64,000 bases of DNA from Hydrogenophaga sp. (GCF_011390835.1 NZ_JAABRQ010000001.1:186001-250000); one strand, 5' to 3'. Numbered from the stretch's first letter, positions 7,198-17,178 are shown. Made by a program: numbers and translations. Notes: a model not told the origin generated them from the sequence alone.

Positions 7198-9273
7198 ATG
7201 CAAACCTCTGACTGCCCGGACCAGACCACCTCTGCCGTCGCCGACACCACGCTCTCGGCCGACGCGCGCATCAAGGAACTGGAGCAGGCCCTTGCCCGCG
7301 CCCAGTCGCTGTACGAGCAGGCGCCCTGCGGCTATCTGTCGATCGACGCCGATCTGCGAGTGGTCAACATCAACCAGACCCTGATGGGCTGGCTCGGTTT
7401 TTCCAAGGTTGACCTCTCGGGTCAGCCGCAGGTTCTCAGCTTCGTCGATCCCGAGTGGCACCCCGCCATCCGCACGCGCATGGCCGAGCTCAGCGAACAA
7501 GGGGAGAGCACGGCCCTGGAGCTGACCATTCGCCGGCGCGACGGCTCTCCCCTGCACGCCCTGTTTAGTTCGACGCCGGTTTGGGACGAGTCTGGCAACT
7601 TTCTCTACTGCAACACCATGGTGCAGGACATTGGCGCCCGGCGCGCCGTCGAACGACAGCTGGCCGCTCACGACGGCTTCCTGCAGACAATCACCGACCG
7701 CATCCCCGCTCGGCTCGCCTACTACGACAAGGACCTGATCTGCCGATTCTCCAATTCAGCCCATGCCAACCGATATGGAAAGCTGGCGTCCGAAATGGTC
7801 GGGTCGCACTTGTGCGACGTGGTTCGCCCTGAACTCTTGCCAGAGATCATGCCGCGGGTGGCGGGCGCGCTCAACGGCGAATGGCAGACGTTTGACGCCG
7901 AGCGAGAAGCTTCTGATGGGGCACGAGCCCACTACCAGATTCATTACATACCGGATTTCCAGAACGGTGTGGTGGAAGGCATATTCATCGAGCTGCACGA
8001 CATCACCGACCGCAAGCGCACCGAAGATTTTGTGCTGGAGGCCAACCGCGATCTGGAAGAGCGAGTGCGTGAACGCAGCGCCGAGCTGTTCCAGAGCGAG
8101 CAGCGCTACCGCCTGATGGTCGACGCGATCCAGGACTACTGCATCTACTTCGTCGACGCCGACGGTATTGTTTCCGACTGGACCGAAAGTGCCCAACGCC
8201 TGCACGGCCACCGGCGCTCGCAGATGCTGGGCAAACCGTACACCCAGCTTCTGGCCGCCGGCAACGGCGGCGAGGACGAGGTCGACGCGGCCCAGGTGAT
8301 GCGCCTGGCCCAGGCCCATGGTCAGTGGGAAACGCGCGGCTGGCGGCTTCGCGACGATGGCTCGCGCTTCTGGGCCCACACGGTGCTGACCGCGCTGCGC
8401 AACGAAGCTGGCGAGCTGCAGGGCCTGTCGGCCATCACCCGCGACATGACGGCAGCCAAGAGCCTGGAAGACGTGATGAACGACCTCAACCGCGAGCTGG
8501 AAAAGCGCGTGGCCGAACGCACGCAGCAGCTGGTGGCCGCCAACAAGGACCTCGATGTGTTTTCGCACATGGTGTCGCACGACCTGCGCGCGCCGCTGCG
8601 CCACATCGCCAGCTTCGTCAGCCTGCTGATTGAACACATGGGCGAAACCACCGACAAGCTGGCGATGCAGTACCTCAGCAGCATCGCCAAGTCGAGCAAG
8701 CGCATGAGCCACATGATCGAAGGCCTGCTCGAATACGCGCGCCTCGGCCGGGTGGCAGTGGAAGCGCAGCCCGTGCCCCTGGCGCCGCTGCTTGAGAGCG
8801 TCATGGCACACCTCAAGCAGGAAAACCCCGAGCGCTCAATCGAGTGGGTGATCGAAGAAGACCTGCCCGTGGTGCGTGGTGACGCAATGCTGCTGGCCCA
8901 GGCCTGGAGCAACCTGCTGGGCAATTCGGTGAAGTACACCCGCCCGCGTGAACAGGCGCGCATCGAGGTTGGCTGGAAAGTCAACCCGGTGGGCGGGCGC
9001 ACCTTCTATGTGCGCGACAACGGCGTCGGCTTCGACTTGGCCAAGGCGCACAACCTGTTCGTGATGTTTCAGCGGCAGCACCACTCGATGGACTTCGAAG
9101 GCACCGGCACCGGCCTGGCACTGGCGCAGCGCATCATCGAACGCCACAACGGCCGAATCTGGGCCGAGACATCGCTCGACGAAGGCTGCACCTTCTTCTT
9201 CACCCTGCCTTTCGAGGGCCTGGAACCCGAGCTGGACTTCCCCCGCTCCGCCATGGCAGAGCTCTCACTCTGA
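7198..9273 (+). CDS. Multi-PAS sensor histidine kinase (soluble, orphan)
   Basis: This 691-residue protein is a cytoplasmic two-component sensor kinase. In order: PAS about 35-150, a second PAS about 155-275 ending in the PAC-like IELHDITDRKRTED, a coiled linker, a third PAS about 300-420 ending SAITRDMTAAKS, a coiled linker, HisKA with SHMVSHDLRAPLRH (phospho-acceptor His461), and HATPase_c with N box SNLLGNSVKY (571-580), G1 DNGVGF (607-612) and G2 GTGTGLAL (635-642). No membrane segment is visible, so the signal is probably internal (redox, light or a small molecule). The architecture resembles bacteriophytochrome-type kinases without the GAF/PHY part. No response regulator is adjacent, so its partner is unknown. 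The ATG has GGAG upstream. Confidence 0.92.
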   Translation: MQTSDCPDQTTSAVADTTLSADARIKELEQALARAQSLYEQAPCGYLSIDADLRVVNINQTLMGWLGFSKVDLSGQPQVLSFVDPEWHPAIRTRMAELSEQGESTALELTIRRRDGSPLHALFSSTPVWDESGNFLYCNTMVQDIGARRAVERQLAAHDGFLQTITDRIPARLAYYDKDLICRFSNSAHANRYGKLASEMVGSHLCDVVRPELLPEIMPRVAGALNGEWQTFDAEREASDGARAHYQIHYIPDFQNGVVEGIFIELHDITDRKRTEDFVLEANRDLEERVRERSAELFQSEQRYRLMVDAIQDYCIYFVDADGIVSDWTESAQRLHGHRRSQMLGKPYTQLLAAGNGGEDEVDAAQVMRLAQAHGQWETRGWRLRDDGSRFWAHTVLTALRNEAGELQGLSAITRDMTAAKSLEDVMNDLNRELEKRVAERTQQLVAANKDLDVFSHMVSHDLRAPLRHIASFVSLLIEHMGETTDKLAMQYLSSIAKSSKRMSHMIEGLLEYARLGRVAVEAQPVPLAPLLESVMAHLKQENPERSIEWVIEEDLPVVRGDAMLLAQAWSNLLGNSVKYTRPREQARIEVGWKVNPVGGRTFYVRDNGVGFDLAKAHNLFVMFQRQHHSMDFEGTGTGLALAQRIIERHNGRIWAETSLDEGCTFFFTLPFEGLEPELDFPRSAMAELSL

Positions 9274-9320
9274 GGTCAGTCAGCCTGAGGGGCTACGGGG
9301 TCTCGCGGACATAATCGTGC

Positions 9321-10121
9321 GTGGCTCCCGCTTCCTCCCCTTTCTCTTCTCAGCTTTTTTCGCTGGTGGGTCAGACCATCCTGGTCACCGGAGCCAGCCG
9401 CGGGCTGGGCTTGGCCATGGCCTGCGGCCTTGCTGCGCACGGAGCAAAGGTGTGGGTCAATGGCCGCGATCAACCCACGCTGATGGGTGCGGTGAGCCAG
9501 GTGAACGTCGCAGGCCTTGCCGCTGGCGGCAGTGGCCACGCGCTGCCGTTTGACGTTAGCGACGAAGCCGCTTCTAAAGCGGCGCTCACCCAGCTGCTGT
9601 CCACTGACGGTCGGCTCGACGTGTTGATCAACAACGTTGGCCAGCGCCGCCGACAGCCCATTGCCGAATTACCCGCACAAGCTTTGCGCGAGATGCTCGA
9701 AACCAACCTCGTTTCCGCCTGGCAGCTCAGCCGCGAAGCCGCCGTCACCATGCGTGCTCAAGGCAGCGGTCGCATTATCAACATCTCCTCTATCGCTGGC
9801 CCTATCGCCCGAGCCGGTGACGCCGCCTACACCACGGCCAAGGGCGGACTGGAGGCCATGACCCGTTCGCTGGCCGCCGAACTCGGTCCGCACGGCATCA
9901 CCGTCAACGCCATTGCCCCAGGCTATTTCGCTACCGAGGCGAATGCCACCATGGTGCAAGACCCGCAGACGCAGACCTGGTTGCACCAGCGCAGCTCCCT
10001 GGGCCGCTGGGGCCAACCCGAAGAGATTGCCGGCGCTGCTGTCTTCCTGGCTAGTCCGGCGGGCAGCTACGTCACCGGGCAGGTGATCGTGGTCGACGGC
10101 GGCTACCTAGCGCATTTCTGA
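9321..10121 (+). CDS. SDR family NAD(P)-dependent oxidoreductase (gluconate 5-dehydrogenase-like)
   Basis: This classical short-chain dehydrogenase of 266 residues oxidises or reduces a hydroxyl/keto substrate with NAD(P)H. It has the cofactor motif TGASRGLG (23-30), the NNVG motif (104-107), the catalytic Ser156/157, Tyr170 and Lys174 in the YTTAK context, and the C-terminal [14 protein letters not shown] that closes the fold. Overall it resembles gluconate 5-dehydrogenase/3-oxoacyl-ACP reductase proteins, but the substrate is not decided by sequence. The start is GTG at 9321; no earlier plausible ATG exists. It sits 47 bp after the kinase gene and is the last confident gene before a gene-poor stretch. 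Confidence 0.9.
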   Translation: MAPASSPFSSQLFSLVGQTILVTGASRGLGLAMACGLAAHGAKVWVNGRDQPTLMGAVSQVNVAGLAAGGSGHALPFDVSDEAASKAALTQLLSTDGRLDVLINNVGQRRRQPIAELPAQALREMLETNLVSAWQLSREAAVTMRAQGSGRIINISSIAGPIARAGDAAYTTAKGGLEAMTRSLAAELGPHGITVNAIAPGYFATEANATMVQDPQTQTWLHQRSSLGRWGQPEEIAGAAVFLASPAGSYVTGQVIVVDGGYLAHF

Positions 10122-10307
10122 GGTGGATCTGCGCCCAAGAGGCAATGGATTTTCCAGCGTGGGAGGCAACATACCAACTTTGCCCTCGACCTTCGAGCAT
10201 CGGTAGCTTGCAAGCAATGCACCTCGGTCGACGAAGAGCCTGGGCACCTTCTGCGCGGACTTCGCACTATTTCTTATTCCACGACACCCCCTTGCTAGCA
10301 CTAATTC

Positions 10308-10388
10308 TTATACCGGGATCCGAGACAAACAAGCGACATCGGCAAACCGCTCTATTCCTTATACCAAGACCAATACCTGATCGGTATA
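10308..10388. repeat. TATACC repeat cluster with dyad
   Basis: TTATACC occurs at 10308-10314 and again at 10359-10365, 51 bp apart (about five helical turns). It is followed by an inverted pair ATACC (10373-10377) TGATC GGTAT (10383-10387). All lie 25-105 bp before the small ORF at 10413, in AT-rich DNA. This looks like a multi-site operator or a short iteron cluster; function unknown. Confidence 0.35.
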
Positions 10389-10412
10389 TTTACCCAGTCA
10401 CGAAAAAAGACC

Positions 10413-10541
10413 ATGAACAGTCCAGCAGACCTTCAGGCAGCCCCGATCAAAGAATCCACGGAAATGGGATACATGAAATCGGTCATGCCGCCCACAGATA
10501 CTCCCAGGCTAAAAGAAACACCGACTGGGAATATCCTGTAA
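10413..10541 (+). CDS. Uncertain small ORF, 42 residues
   Basis: An ATG at 10413 opens a frame MNSPADLQAAPIKESTEMGY... of 42 codons ending TAA at 10541. A weak AAAAGA purine run precedes it and the TATACC repeat cluster lies directly upstream. I recognise no domain. It may be the start of a frameshifted gene that continues in the next frame at 10550, because that segment also reads like protein. Low confidence that it is expressed. Confidence 0.2.
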   Translation: MNSPADLQAAPIKESTEMGYMKSVMPPTDTPRLKETPTGNIL

Positions 10542-10549
10542 TTGTCAAG

Positions 10550-10723
10550 ATGAAAGAGGTCGTGCAATATCTGATTCACAGAGAAGATCTGACGCGGGAA
10601 ACCCTACTCGTGCCCAGATCCGCACTCCTGTGGTTCATCAAGTCGGACAAGGTCGCTAAGGAGCAAGCCTCACTCCAGGCAACAGTCATGCTCGAAAGCC
10701 TGCTGGCACCAATTCCAAGCTGA
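10550..10723 (+). CDS. Uncertain small ORF, 57 residues, possibly part of a broken gene
   Basis: The frame beginning at the ATG at 10550 encodes MKEVVQYLIHREDLTRETLL... with a balanced, protein-like composition. It belongs to a longer open frame running back to 10145, but the segment before about 10500 is rich in Arg, Ser and Pro and looks non-coding. I see no recognisable family. A third frame continues with KSISEEDMGKLLDELYTRAD to about 10819, so an ancestral gene may have been split by two frameshifts. That reading is inference. Confidence 0.2.
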   Translation: MKEVVQYLIHREDLTRETLLVPRSALLWFIKSDKVAKEQASLQATVMLESLLAPIPS

Positions 10724-11201
10724 GAGGGGCCAAATCCATCTCCGAAGAAGACATGGGCAAGCTCCTTGATGAGCTTTACACCCGCGCCGACAAGCCATCT
10801 GGTGCCTCCGCAGCATAGTCTGGATCAGTGTTGGCCTGGCCTCTGGCGCCCGCCCGATAGCGTGGCTCGACGCGGAATGGTCCGATGCCTAGCGGACCGT
10901 GCTACGGATCAAAACGCCACGATCAAAGTCCTGTCGTCAGTCTTCACCAGCCTCAGGACATTGGTCTTGAACCAGCCAGTTTTACATGCGGGCCGAAGCC
11001 TTTGGACCTCCAATGCCTTCGACTTCGAAACGGACAAAGGCAAACAGCCAACAGGCAACCTGTTTCAGGAGATGGCTACCACGACCGCCGAGATTGAAAC
11101 TATTTGTAACTGTCCGGCTGCGGTCCCTACTCACGCGATGAGGCTAGACCGATGCGCCACTGGCCACGGAGCTGGGCTCCACCCTTAGGCGGACAGGGCA
11201 C

Positions 11202-11242
11202 AGTTGAATGTTGAGTGGCGCATAGTTGAAAGTCGAGTGGCG
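11202..11242. repeat. Tandem 19-bp repeat, IS-end-like
   Basis: Two copies of a 19-bp unit, AGTTGAATGTTGAGTGGCG (11202-11220) and AGTTGAAAGTCGAGTGGCG (11224-11242), lie in direct orientation with start points 22 bp apart and two mismatches. Helically phased direct repeats near a TGT resemble the transposase-binding repeats at the ends of IS21-type elements. No transposase gene is present, so this would be a remnant end. It lies 33 bp before the groES -35 element. Confidence 0.35.
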
Positions 11243-11274
11243 TTCCGCAGCAGCAGCAAAAAACGCCTCTCGCT

Positions 11275-11302
11275 CTTGAAAAGCCGCCATCCTGCCCTTA
11301 TC
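11275..11302 (+). promoter_or_regulatory. Sigma-32-type heat-shock promoter of groESL
   Basis: CTTGAAA (11275-11281), a 13-bp spacer and CCCTTATC (11295-11302) fit the RpoH consensus (CTTGAAA, 11-16 bp, CCCCATNT). It stands directly before the CIRCE operator and groES, so heat induction by sigma-32 is expected. Confidence 0.7.
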
Positions 11303-11303
11303 A

Positions 11304-11330
11304 TTAGCACTCGCTGGAGATGAGTGCTAA
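11304..11330. promoter_or_regulatory. CIRCE operator (HrcA binding site)
   Basis: TTAGCACTC (11304-11312), nine bases, GAGTGCTAA (11322-11330) is a perfect CIRCE inverted repeat, the binding site of the HrcA repressor. Lying just after the -10 element, it should block groESL transcription until heat inactivates HrcA. The hrcA gene is not in this window. Confidence 0.97.
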
Positions 11331-11426
11331 CACCCCGCTCCAAGTCGATCAACGGTCTCGGCCACCCCATGTGGGTGCGGCGAACCGATGTGAGTCCATA
11401 CCAACCGTTCTATCTCAGGAGATGCA

Positions 11427-11715
11427 ATGAACCTTCGTCCTCTCGCCGATCGCGTGATCGTCAAGCGCATTGACAGCGAAACCAAAACCGCCTCGGGCAT
11501 CGTTATCCCCGACGCGGCCGCCGAAAAGCCCGACCAGGGTGAAATCATGGCCGTTGGTCCCGGCAAGAAAAACGACAAAGGCGAACTCGCCGCCATGAAC
11601 GTCAAGGTCGGTGACCGCGTTCTGTTCGGCAAGTACAGCGGCCAGACCGTCAAGGTCGACGGCAATGAACTGCTGGTCATGAAAGAAGACGACCTGTTCG
11701 CAGTCGTTGAAAAGT

Positions 11716-11717
<2 letters not shown>
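11427..11717 (+). CDS. groES: Co-chaperonin GroES
   Basis: GroES forms the heptameric lid of the GroEL folding chamber in the cytoplasm. The 96-residue product is standard length and begins [16 protein letters not shown]. It contains the mobile-loop region [20 protein letters not shown] and ends with [20 protein letters not shown], typical of the family. Upstream lie a sigma-32-like promoter and CIRCE, so both positive and negative heat-shock control are likely. groEL follows after 121 bp containing three small hairpins. Confidence 0.98.
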
Positions 11718-13488
<1,771 letters not shown>

Positions 13489-13626
13489 GTGCCACTTGCC
13501 TGAGGGCGCAAGGCGGTGTTGCAGCCGCTTGCCGTGGCGAGGCCACTGTCAGCGCGACTGCGCCTTGCCCTGCACCCTCATGCCGCGTCGGAATGCATTC
13601 TTGCTTTCTGGCAAGCTTCCAACAAG

Positions 13627-13657
13627 AAGCCCCGCGAGTTACCTCGCGGGGCTTTTT
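13627..13657 (+). terminator. Intrinsic terminator after groEL
   Basis: A perfect 12-bp stem, AAGCCCCGCGAG (13627-13638) and CTCGCGGGGCTT (13643-13654), has a TTAC loop and a run of T. It lies 139 bp after the groEL stop and ends the groESL transcript before the aminotransferase gene. The rest of the 13489-13727 gap shows nothing else clear. Confidence 0.9.
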
Positions 13658-13727
13658 CGCTTTTTCGCGGGACCGCAGGCAATCGCTCACTGGCTCGGCG
13701 TACCTGTTTGTGGACACAATCCAGACC

Positions 13728-15170
13728 ATGACGCTGCAAACACACCGCGAATGGACGCACGCCCCCGCCGACCTGGAACTGCCCGAGGTCAACACCCCTT
13801 TGCCTGGGCCATGCAGCCAGGCCCTGTTCAGCAGGCACAACCGCAACGCCACTGGCAGCAACGCAGACCATGAGGTCTATCCCCTGGCGCAGGCCGCGCG
13901 GCGCGGCCACCTGGTCGTGGACGCAGACGGCAACACCTTCGCCGACCATCTTTCGGCCTGGGGGGCCTCGCCCTTCGGACCGACGCCTCCCGCCGTCAAG
14001 TCCGCAATGGATGATGCCTGGGCCCGCCACGGCATGCAGATCAGCGGCTGGATGCCCAACACCGCCGCCTACGCACTGGTGGAAAAACTCGCGGCCATCG
14101 CGCCGGGTCGGCTCAACCGAGTGGAATATTCGGTCTCGGGCACGCTGGCGGTCGAGGGAGCTGTCAAATTCATGCGCGAGGCGCGCGGCCGCCCGCTGAT
14201 CATCACTTTCGGCGGCCAGTACCACGGCGAATCGACCTACATGAGCGCCGGCGCATCGAGCGATCTGTCCAACGTGTCGTCGGGCCGCACGCAATACGTG
14301 GCTGGACTAGTCATGGTGCCCTACCCCAATCGTTTCCGCTCCCCCTTCCGCAAAGGGCCCGGACCTTACGACGACACCGAGGTCCTGGACTACCTTGACT
14401 ACCTGCTGGTACAGCAGATCCACCCGGACCAGGTGGCCGGCGTGCTGATCGAGCCGGTGCTGGGTGAAGGGGGTATCCACGCGCCCTCCCAGGCATTCTG
14501 GGACCGCCTCGGCGACATGTGCCGGCGCTGGGGCTGGCTCTTGTGTCTGGACGAGGTGCAGACCTGCATGGGCCGCACCGGCGAGATGTTTGCGATGCAG
14601 CGCTGGCAGGGTATCGACCCCGACCTGCTGCTGCTTGGCAAGGCCTTCGCGGCGGGTGGGCAACCGATTGCAGCGATTCTGGGCACCGACGCCGTGATGC
14701 AGGACACCGACCTGCATTTGGGCAGCACCTACGGTTTCGTACCTGCCGCCTGCGCCGGCGCTCTGGCGGGCATCGAACTCATCGAGGCGGGGGGCGTGCT
14801 GGAAAATGCCCGTCGACTGGAGAGCATTTTTCTGCAGGAGATGCGACCACTGATCGGACGTATCGAGCAGGTGGGCGATGTGCGCGCGGTGGGCGCCATG
14901 GCTGCCATCGAATTCGTGCGCAACAAGCAGACCCACGAACCTGCGCCCGCCTTCCAGTTCGCCGTGCACCAGGCCGCGTTGCGCCGGGGCGTGCTGGGTA
15001 TTTCGCAGCGCGGCAAATGGCACCATCGCCTGCAGCCGGCGCTGACCATGCCTGAATCCGTGTTCCGCGCCAGCTGCCGGCATCTGCACGAGGCCGTGGC
15101 GGAAGTGGCTGAACGGCCTCCGGTCGAGGCGGAGTCGGTACAGCTGGCCGCTGCGCAGGCCAGCCGGTAA
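13728..15170 (+). CDS. Class III PLP-dependent aminotransferase
   Basis: This 480-residue fold-type I aminotransferase moves amino groups with pyridoxal phosphate. Visible features are the substrate/PLP loop FGGQYHG (161-167), the DEVQT motif with the PLP-ring-binding Asp275, and the Schiff-base Lys305 in LLLLGKAFAAGG. The usual SGTEAVE motif reads SGTLAVE (137-143), losing the first Glu, a mild oddity. The substrate is unknown; an omega-amino acid, amino alcohol or polyamine derivative is possible. The frame is open further upstream to 13392 but crosses the groEL 3' end and terminator, so the ATG at 13728 is chosen. A SnoaL/AraC regulator follows 34 bp later and probably controls or senses its pathway. 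Confidence 0.88.
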   Translation: MTLQTHREWTHAPADLELPEVNTPLPGPCSQALFSRHNRNATGSNADHEVYPLAQAARRGHLVVDADGNTFADHLSAWGASPFGPTPPAVKSAMDDAWARHGMQISGWMPNTAAYALVEKLAAIAPGRLNRVEYSVSGTLAVEGAVKFMREARGRPLIITFGGQYHGESTYMSAGASSDLSNVSSGRTQYVAGLVMVPYPNRFRSPFRKGPGPYDDTEVLDYLDYLLVQQIHPDQVAGVLIEPVLGEGGIHAPSQAFWDRLGDMCRRWGWLLCLDEVQTCMGRTGEMFAMQRWQGIDPDLLLLGKAFAAGGQPIAAILGTDAVMQDTDLHLGSTYGFVPAACAGALAGIELIEAGGVLENARRLESIFLQEMRPLIGRIEQVGDVRAVGAMAAIEFVRNKQTHEPAPAFQFAVHQAALRRGVLGISQRGKWHHRLQPALTMPESVFRASCRHLHEAVAEVAERPPVEAESVQLAAAQASR

Positions 15171-15204
15171 GCGTTCAGGCCTTGTCCCGGTCCAACATCA
15201 CGCC

Positions 15205-16008
15205 ATGCCTCCCGACCAGGATGCCCTGCACACGGTGAACGCCCACAACGACGCCTGGCGCCGGGGCGATGTTGACCAGGTTCTGGCCTTGTACCACCCC
15301 GACATGGTCTTCTACGACCACGCCGCCAGCACCCGCCACGAAGGACCTGCGCTGCGCGAGCACGTGCGCTCGGTCATTCAGCGCTCGTCGCTCCACACGC
15401 TGGTGTACCTAGACAGGCCACGTGTGGAAGGCGACACCGTGTTCCTGCGCTACCGCGAAACCGTGCGCGCACCCGAAGGCGACGAGTGGCTCAGCCTCTC
15501 GGCCTGCGACTGTGTGCGGGTGAGCGACGGGCAAATCGTTGAAATCCACGAATACGCCGTCCTGCAGCACACATCGGCTGGCCGCCAGAACAACCCGCAC
15601 CGACACGAAGCCAGCCGGATCGGCCTGTCACCGCGAGCGATGGGCTTTCTGCTGCGGGATCTGCAGACTTACTTTGACCAGGGGCAAGCCTTCCTCCAGC
15701 CGGGCCTGTCCCTGAACCAAGTGGCCAGCGACACCGGCTACACCCGCAATCAGATTTCCTACGCATTGAACCACGCACTGGACCAGACCTTCTACCGCTA
15801 TCTTGGGCGTGCCCGTGTTCAACACGCGCTCAGAAACCCGCAGCTGTTCCGGCAGCAGTCGATCGCAGATCTGGCACTGGCGCTCGGCTTTCGTTCGGTG
15901 ACCGGCCTTTACCGAAGCTTCCGCGACGCTACCGGCCTCACGCCCCGGCAATGGCAGGAAGGGGCGCCGGAGGCAACCACTCCAGACCGGGAACGGGACA
16001 GCCAATAG
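15205..16008 (+). CDS. SnoaL-like (NTF2 fold) domain fused to AraC-type DNA-binding domain
   Basis: This 267-residue two-domain protein has residues 1-120 resembling a SnoaL/NTF2-like fold (NAHNDAWRRGDVDQVLALYHPDMVFYDHA... HEYAVLQ), normally a small ligand pocket or enzyme domain. Residues about 140-250 form an AraC-family double helix-turn-helix: first helix pair SLNQVASDTGYTRNQISYALN, second SIADLALALGFRSVTGLYRSF, followed by the typical TGLTPRQW. It is most simply a transcription factor whose NTF2-like pocket binds the effector. The second HTH is canonical; the first is less so. It lies 34 bp after the aminotransferase gene, co-directional, which suggests control of that gene. The effector is unknown. 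Confidence 0.8.
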   Translation: MPPDQDALHTVNAHNDAWRRGDVDQVLALYHPDMVFYDHAASTRHEGPALREHVRSVIQRSSLHTLVYLDRPRVEGDTVFLRYRETVRAPEGDEWLSLSACDCVRVSDGQIVEIHEYAVLQHTSAGRQNNPHRHEASRIGLSPRAMGFLLRDLQTYFDQGQAFLQPGLSLNQVASDTGYTRNQISYALNHALDQTFYRYLGRARVQHALRNPQLFRQQSIADLALALGFRSVTGLYRSFRDATGLTPRQWQEGAPEATTPDRERDSQ

Positions 16009-16119
16009 CCCAGGGAGCACCATGAGCGTCTGAGGCGGTGAGCTGCTTTGGCTTGCGCCTTGACCAGGCGCATCACGCTGCGTCGGACTGCATCCATTCG
16101 CTTTATCGAGCCCCAAAGA

Positions 16120-16151
16120 AAAAGCCCCGAGAGGCAACTCACAGGGCTTTT
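16120..16151. terminator. Bidirectional terminator between the AraC-type gene and tal
   Basis: AAAAGCCC (16120-16127) pairs with GGGCTTTT (16144-16151) across a 16-base loop that can also pair GAG with CTC. A and T runs on both sides let it serve the two convergent genes that end at 16008 and 16170. Confidence 0.75.
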
Positions 16152-16169
16152 CTTCGCGCCGTTTTGCGA

Positions 16170-17111
16170 CTACTTCATCATGGCTTCGAGCTTGTAGGTG
16201 TCGGCCACGAACGCACGAATGCCCTCGGCCAGCTTCTCGGTGGCCATGGCGTCCTCGTTCATGGCAAAACGGAAACTAGCCTCGTTCAGGGAGACGAATG
16301 GGATGTCCATGGCCTGGGCGGCTCCGGCGTCCAGCGCCTTGGGCAGGGGCGCTTCGCTGGTCGCCAGTTGCGCAAGCAGCTCGGGGCTGATGGTCAGCAG
16401 ATCGCAGCCGGCGAGTGCAGTGATCTGGCCCGCATTGCGGAAGCTCGCTCCCATGACCTCGGTGGCGATACCGTGCTTCTTGTAGAAGTTGTAGATCGCG
16501 CGTACCGACTTCACTCCGGGGTCGTTGGCCCCGGCCATGGCTTCTTCGTCCCAGGCGGCGCCGGCACTTTTCTTGAACCAGTCGTAGATGCGACCCACAA
16601 ACGGCGAGATCAGCTGCACCTTGGCCTGGCCGCAGGCCACCGCCTGGGCAAAGGAGAACAGCAGGGTGAGGTTGGTGTGGATGCCGTCGCGCTCCAGGCG
16701 TTCGGCCGCCTGGATACCTTCCCAGGTGGAGGCGATCTTGATCAGCACGCGGTCCACATGCACCCCCTCACCCTGGTAGAGGTCGATGATTCGCCTCGCC
16801 CGGGTGACGGTAGCCTCGGTATCGAAACTCAGCCGGGCATCGACCTCGGTTGAGACCCGACCGGGAATGATCTTGAGGATCTCTCCGCCGAAGCGCACCA
16901 GCAGCCTGTTCATAGTCTCGTCCAGACCCTGGGCCCCGTAACGCGTCACCGCCTCGTGCAGCAGGTGCGCGTATTCGGGCTTTTGCACCGCCTTAAGGAT
17001 GAGCGAAGGATTGGTGGTTGCGTCCTTCGGCGTGAAGGCGGCCATCTGGTGGAAGTCGCCGGTATCGGCCACGACCGTGGTCAGTTGTTTGAGTGCTTCA
17101 AGCTGGTTCAT
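16170..17111 (-). CDS. tal: Transaldolase
   Basis: Transaldolase transfers a dihydroxyacetone unit between sugar phosphates in the non-oxidative pentose phosphate pathway. The 313-residue product contains the N-terminal signature DATTNPSLI (30-38) and the Schiff-base lysine Lys125 in [13 protein letters not shown], matching TalB-type enzymes. [14 protein letters not shown] and the [10 protein letters not shown] phosphate-binding region are also clear. The start at 17111 is conserved; the open frame extends to 17345 but would overlap hexR. It is divergent from hexR with only 67 bp between starts, and a HexR-like operator lies in that gap, so sugar-phosphate-responsive control is likely. Confidence 0.96.
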   Translation of the reverse strand: MNQLEALKQLTTVVADTGDFHQMAAFTPKDATTNPSLILKAVQKPEYAHLLHEAVTRYGAQGLDETMNRLLVRFGGEILKIIPGRVSTEVDARLSFDTEATVTRARRIIDLYQGEGVHVDRVLIKIASTWEGIQAAERLERDGIHTNLTLLFSFAQAVACGQAKVQLISPFVGRIYDWFKKSAGAAWDEEAMAGANDPGVKSVRAIYNFYKKHGIATEVMGASFRNAGQITALAGCDLLTISPELLAQLATSEAPLPKALDAGAAQAMDIPFVSLNEASFRFAMNEDAMATEKLAEGIRAFVADTYKLEAMMK

Positions 17112-17156
17112 CGCTCGATTATCGACGCCTCGGGTTTCACCGAATCGCGCAAGTTT

Positions 17157-17171
17157 TGTAACCAAGTTACC
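17157..17171. promoter_or_regulatory. HexR-type operator between tal and hexR
   Basis: TGTAAC-CAA-GTTACC (17157-17171) is a near-perfect 6-3-6 palindrome that fits the HexR consensus reported for gammaproteobacteria (TGTAATTAAATTACA type). It sits 7 bp before the hexR ATG and 45 bp before the tal start, placed to repress both until the sugar-phosphate ligand KDPG releases HexR. Confidence 0.7.
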
Positions 17172-17178
17172 ATTTGGC

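Larger units (their letters stand above)
10122..11270. other. Gene-poor, AT-richer accessory or degenerate stretch
   Basis: About 1.15 kb between the dehydrogenase and the groES promoter has no gene I can recognise. Base composition is visibly lower in GC than the flanks, most clearly at 10260-10560. Coding-like fragments lie in different frames: 10413-10541, 10550-10723 and a short run ending near 10819 (KSISEEDMGKLLDELYTRAD). On the minus strand a 47-codon open frame ending at 10909 reads ...KTGWFKTNVLRLVKTDD.... A plus-strand frame at 10766-11188 overlaps it and has little to support it. The pattern suits decayed or partly deleted foreign DNA. TATACC repeats mark the left part and an IS-end-like repeat the right end. 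Confidence 0.6.

Noticed and set aside
10766..11188. 140-codon open frame in the gene-poor stretch
   Set aside because: No ribosome binding site, erratic composition and no family likeness; treated as non-coding.
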